Program-made: the position numbers and the translations under genes | Assembly: GCA_024703915.1 (NCBI GenBank) | Contig: CP087969.1 | Coordinates: forward strand, 4,278,001 to 4,342,000 | DNA from: Massilia sp. H-1 | GTDB taxonomy: Bacteria; Pseudomonadota; Gammaproteobacteria; Burkholderiales; Burkholderiaceae_D | Length of the DNA stretch: 64,000 nucleotides | Direction of reading: 5' to 3' | Notes under the pieces: generated by a model | Told to the model about the DNA's origin: nothing | The model's input: only the letters and a program-made list of their open reading frames with translations | Database searches by the model: none | Part shown: piece after piece, positions 61,795-64,000 of the stretch | Layout: the number at the start of each line of letters is the position of its first letter | Position numbering within the stretch: position 1 is the stretch's first letter

Positions 61795-61950
61795 GCCTTG
61801 GTCGTCCCCTCGTGTCGCATGCAATGCGCATGCCCAGGCGCGGCGAATGCCGGGGCTGTCTTGCATGAGATTTTGCCATACTTCAATATGAGATGGTTTG
61901 GCGGCTTGATGAGGTCGTCTTATTGATATTGTTTTCGGTATTGCAGCGGC

Positions 61951-61965
61951 GAAAAAATTGATTGG
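61951..61965. promoter_or_regulatory. Shared upstream motif GAAAAAATTGATTGG, copy 3
   Basis: Fifteen bases identical to 39869-39883, placed 54 bases upstream of the sugar-binding protein start at 62019, in the gap between divergent genes. Candidate operator for the arabinose regulon. Confidence 0.45.
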
Positions 61966-62018
61966 TTTGCTATCTCGCTTTCTCCTACCATGGCTTGCAT
62001 AAGACATAGGAGACAGTA

Positions 62019-62990
62019 ATGAACCAGACTCGCAGAATTCTGCTGGGCGCCGCATTCGCCTGCGCCGCCGCAGCCAGCCTGCTTAAGCATACGCCGCCAA
62101 GCCCCTCGTGATCGGCTTTTCGCAGGTAGGCGCGGAGAGCGAATGGCGCACCGCCAATACCCGCTCGATCAAGGAAGCGGCAGCCGCCCAGGGCATCACG
62201 CTGCGCTTCGCCGATGCCCAGCAGCGCCAGGAAAACCAGGTCAAGGCGATCCGTTCCTTTATCGCCCAGCGGGTGGACATCATCGCGTTTTCCCCGGTCG
62301 TCGAATCGGGCTGGGAGACGGTGCTGCGCGAAGCGAAGGCGGCCCGCATCCCCGTCATCCTGACCGACCGCGCCGTCAACGTGAGCGACACCTCGCTGTA
62401 CGCGACCTTCATCGGTTCCGATTTTGTGGAAGAGGGACGGCGTGCTTAGAGCCAGTGGCTGCTCGCGCGCCCCAGAAGCATCCCGAGCGCAGCTTCAATA
62501 TCGTGGAGCTGCAGGGCACCGTCGGTTCGGCCCCCGCGCTCGACCGCAAGAAGGGCTTCGAGGAAGTCATCAAGGCCAATCCCAAGCTGAAAGTGGTGCG
62601 TTCGCAGACCGGCGACTTCACCCGCACCAAGGGCAAGGAGGTGATGGAAGCCTTCCTCAAGGCCCATGGCAAGAGCATCGACGTGCTGTTTGCGCACAAT
62701 GACGACATGGCCATCGGCGCGATCCAGGCCATCGAAGAGGCGGGCCTGGAAGCCGGGCACGGACATCCTGGTCGTCTCGATCGACGGCGTCAAGGGCGCG
62801 TTCCAGGCCATGGCCGCAGGGAAGATGAACGTGACCGTCGAATGCAATCCGCTGCTCGGAGCGCAGCTGATGGCGGCGGCGCGCGATGTCGCCATGCTTA
62901 AGCAAGCCGGTCCAGAAGCGCATCACCGTGCAGGAAGGCGTGTTCCCGGCCGAGACGGCGGCGAAAGAACTCCCCAACCGCAAGTACTGA
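62019..62990 (+). CDS. ytfQ: Sugar ABC transporter periplasmic binding protein (YtfQ-like)
   Basis: MNQTRRILLGAAFACAAAASLPAYA signal, then KPLVIGFSQVGAESEWRTANTRSIKEAAAAQGITLRFADAQQRQENQVKAIRSFIAQRVDIIAFSPVVESGWETVL, very like the galactofuranose-binding YtfQ. Further motifs: LFAHNDDMAIGAIQAIEEAG, VSIDGVKGAFQAMAAGKMNVTVECNPLLG. Altered GCCGGC at 62081-62088, 62446-62454 (in-frame TAG) and 62898-62905. Indels near 62470 and 62757. About 322 aa. In this locus the ligand may be L-arabinofuranose; ATG follows AGGAGA. Confidence 0.88.
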
Positions 62991-62992
62991 TC

Positions 62993-64000
62993 ATGTCCGC
63001 TACCCACACGCTTAGCGCCGCTGCTGGAGCTGCGCGGCATCAGCAAGCAGTTCCCCGGGGTGAAGGCGCTCAGCGATGTGGCCCTGCGCCTGTATCCCGG
63101 CGAAGTGCACACGCTGATGGGCCAGAACGGGGCCGGAAAATCGACCCTGATCAAGGTGCTGACGGGCGTGTATGCACCCGAGCGCGGCACCATCGTCCTG
63201 GCCGGTGAAGAGATCCGCCCGCAGTCGACCGAGCACGCGCAGCGGCTCGGGATCAGCACCGTCTACCAGGAGGTCAATCTGTGCCCGAATCTGTCGGTCG
63301 CGGAGAATATCTTCACGGGCCGCTATCCGCGCAAATTCGGGATGGTGGACTGGAAGGCGATGCGCACCCAGGCCACGGCGCTGCTGGCGCAGCTGGACGT
63401 GCACATCGACGTGACGGTACAGCTGTCGCGCTATCCGCTGGCGATTCAGCAAATGGTGGCGATCTCGCGCGCTGGGCATCTCGGCGCGCGTGCTGATTCT
63501 CGACGAGCCGACCTCCAGTCTGGACGAAGCCGAAGTGCAGCTGCTGTTCGGCGTGCTGCGCAAGCTGCGCGAGCAGGGCATGGCGATCCTGTTCGTCACC
63601 CATTTCCTGGACCAGACTTACGCCATCTCCGACCGCATCACGGTCATGCGCAATGGCGAGCGCGAAGGCGAATACGCATGCAGCGACCTGAGTCGCCTGG
63701 CGCTGGTGAACAAGATGGTGGGCAGCGCCCCCGCGCCCGAGGTGCTGCAGGCACCGGAAGCCGCACCGGCCATGCCGCGCAGTCTTTCTCAGCACGCGTG
63801 CGCTGACGCGCAAGGGCGCGCTGGCGCCGCTCGACATCGAGATCCGCGAAGGCGAGCTGCTGGGCCTGTGCGGCCTGCTCGGATCGGGGCGCACGGAGGC
63901 GGCGCGGCTGCTGTTTGGCGCCGACCGCGCCGACAGCGGCAGCCTGCGGGTGGGCGCGCACGAGCGCGTTTGCCAACCCGCGCGAGGCCATCGCCCACGG
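62993..64000 (+). CDS. ytfR: Sugar ABC transporter ATP-binding protein (YtfR-like), 3' end outside the window
   Basis: Tandem-ATPase sugar importer subunit. LLELRGISKQFPGVKALSDVALRLYPGEVHTLMGQNGAGKSTLIKVLTGVY (Walker A), GISTVYQEVNLCPNLSVAENIF (Q-loop), SRYPLAIQQMVAISRAL (signature) and RVLILDEPTSSLD (Walker B), then the second half IREGELLGLCGLLGSGRTEAARLLFGADR. Altered GCCGGC at 63011-63017 (HTPAPLLEL). Indels near 63475, 63785 and 63965. The start lies two bases after the YtfQ stop. The permease genes (YtfT/YjfF) are expected beyond 64000. Confidence 0.88.

Larger units (their letters stand above)
10292..63017. other. Dispersed altered GCCGGC sites (GCCTAGGC/GCTTAAGC/GCTAAGC family)
   Basis: More than 60 TA-bearing 5- to 9-mers occupy positions where conserved protein sequence requires GCCGGC. 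Examples: 10292-10299, 11797-11803, 12577-12584, 13155-13162, 14389-14396, 15418-15424, 16211-16217, 18812-18818, 20541-20548, 21080-21086, 21616-21622, 23031-23037, 24045-24051, 28300-28306, 28323-28330, 29636-29643, 37144-37151, 40237-40244, 47773-47780, 49901-49907, 57029-57036, 57073-57079, 60850-60857, 60881-60887, 62081-62088. Literal GCCGGC survives at 4990, 9621, 10654, 16120, 27416, 29478, 39356, 51891 and 59100; the copies at 16120 and 59100 have an extra base alongside. Confidence 0.85.

Noticed and set aside
40231..63020. Genes of the arabinose locus as true pseudogenes
   Set aside because: The breaks coincide with GCCGGC substitutes or single-base indels; repair restores complete family motifs throughout, so sequencing error is far likelier than mass decay.

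Overview
The window looks like the chromosome of a GC-rich betaproteobacterium of the Oxalobacteraceae (Massilia/Telluria/Duganella-like). This is inferred from the gene content (paired cyanophycin synthetases, pullulanase and arabinan utilisation genes, large TonB receptors) and from the intergenic GGGGTCAGACCT inverted repeats. No tRNA, rRNA or CRISPR array was seen.

Sequence quality dominates the reading. Most genes appear broken by frameshifts, but the breaks are not random. At more than 60 places where protein families demand a GCCGGC hexamer, the window instead reads GCCTAGGC, GCTTAAGC, GCCTAAGC, GCTTAGGC, GCTAAGC, GCTAGGC, GCTTAGC, GCCAAGC or close variants. Restoring GCCGGC restores frame and family motifs. 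Only nine literal GCCGGC remain. I read this as a basecalling artefact at a modified GCCGGC site. Most 'pseudogenes' outside 255-8240 are therefore probably intact genes, and they are annotated here as whole genes with the breaks stated.

Layout. 1-395: 5' end of mutS (minus). 255-8240: an 8-kb integrative element inserted in the 5' end of mutS, flanked by an imperfect 31-bp direct repeat. It carries a tyrosine integrase, a Panacea-type toxin-antitoxin pair, an AlpA-like gene fused to or abutting a truncated DUF262 (GmrSD-type) remnant, a GHKL ATPase joined to a Shedu-like PD-(D/E)XK domain, and an unknown ankyrin-like gene. The original mutS start is stranded at the right end. 8540-25000: housekeeping and regulatory genes (lipoprotein, NYN nuclease, GlxA-type regulator, monooxygenase, DUF2892 plus ECF sigma factor, aldehyde dehydrogenase, pullulanase, NADAR protein, propeller-GGDEF sensor, exonuclease III, DUF1697, class II aldolase, Crp/Fnr regulator, two DUF29 paralogs). 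25081-33200: two cyanophycin synthetases, the upstream one with a degenerate Mur-ligase P-loop, divergent from an ABC exporter, DUF1854 and YciI. 33200-39880: three tandem RDD membrane proteins, a DUF1311 protein, a DUF885 peptidase-like protein, DUF1801, a GNAT acetyltransferase and a GT1 glycosyltransferase.

39968-64000 is an L-arabinose/arabinan utilisation locus. It encodes a TonB receptor, GPH symporter, GH43, mutarotase and arabinolactonase; then arabonate dehydratase, an AraD1-family protein, 2-oxoglutarate semialdehyde dehydrogenase and an SDR sugar dehydrogenase; then GH97, GH51, two GH43 and GH127; and finally a YtfQ/YtfR-like ABC importer. Together these would debranch arabinan, import arabino-oligosaccharides and L-arabinose, and oxidise L-arabinose without phosphorylation to 2-oxoglutarate. 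A shared motif (GAAAAARTGATTGG) lies upstream of three of these transcription units and is a candidate operator.
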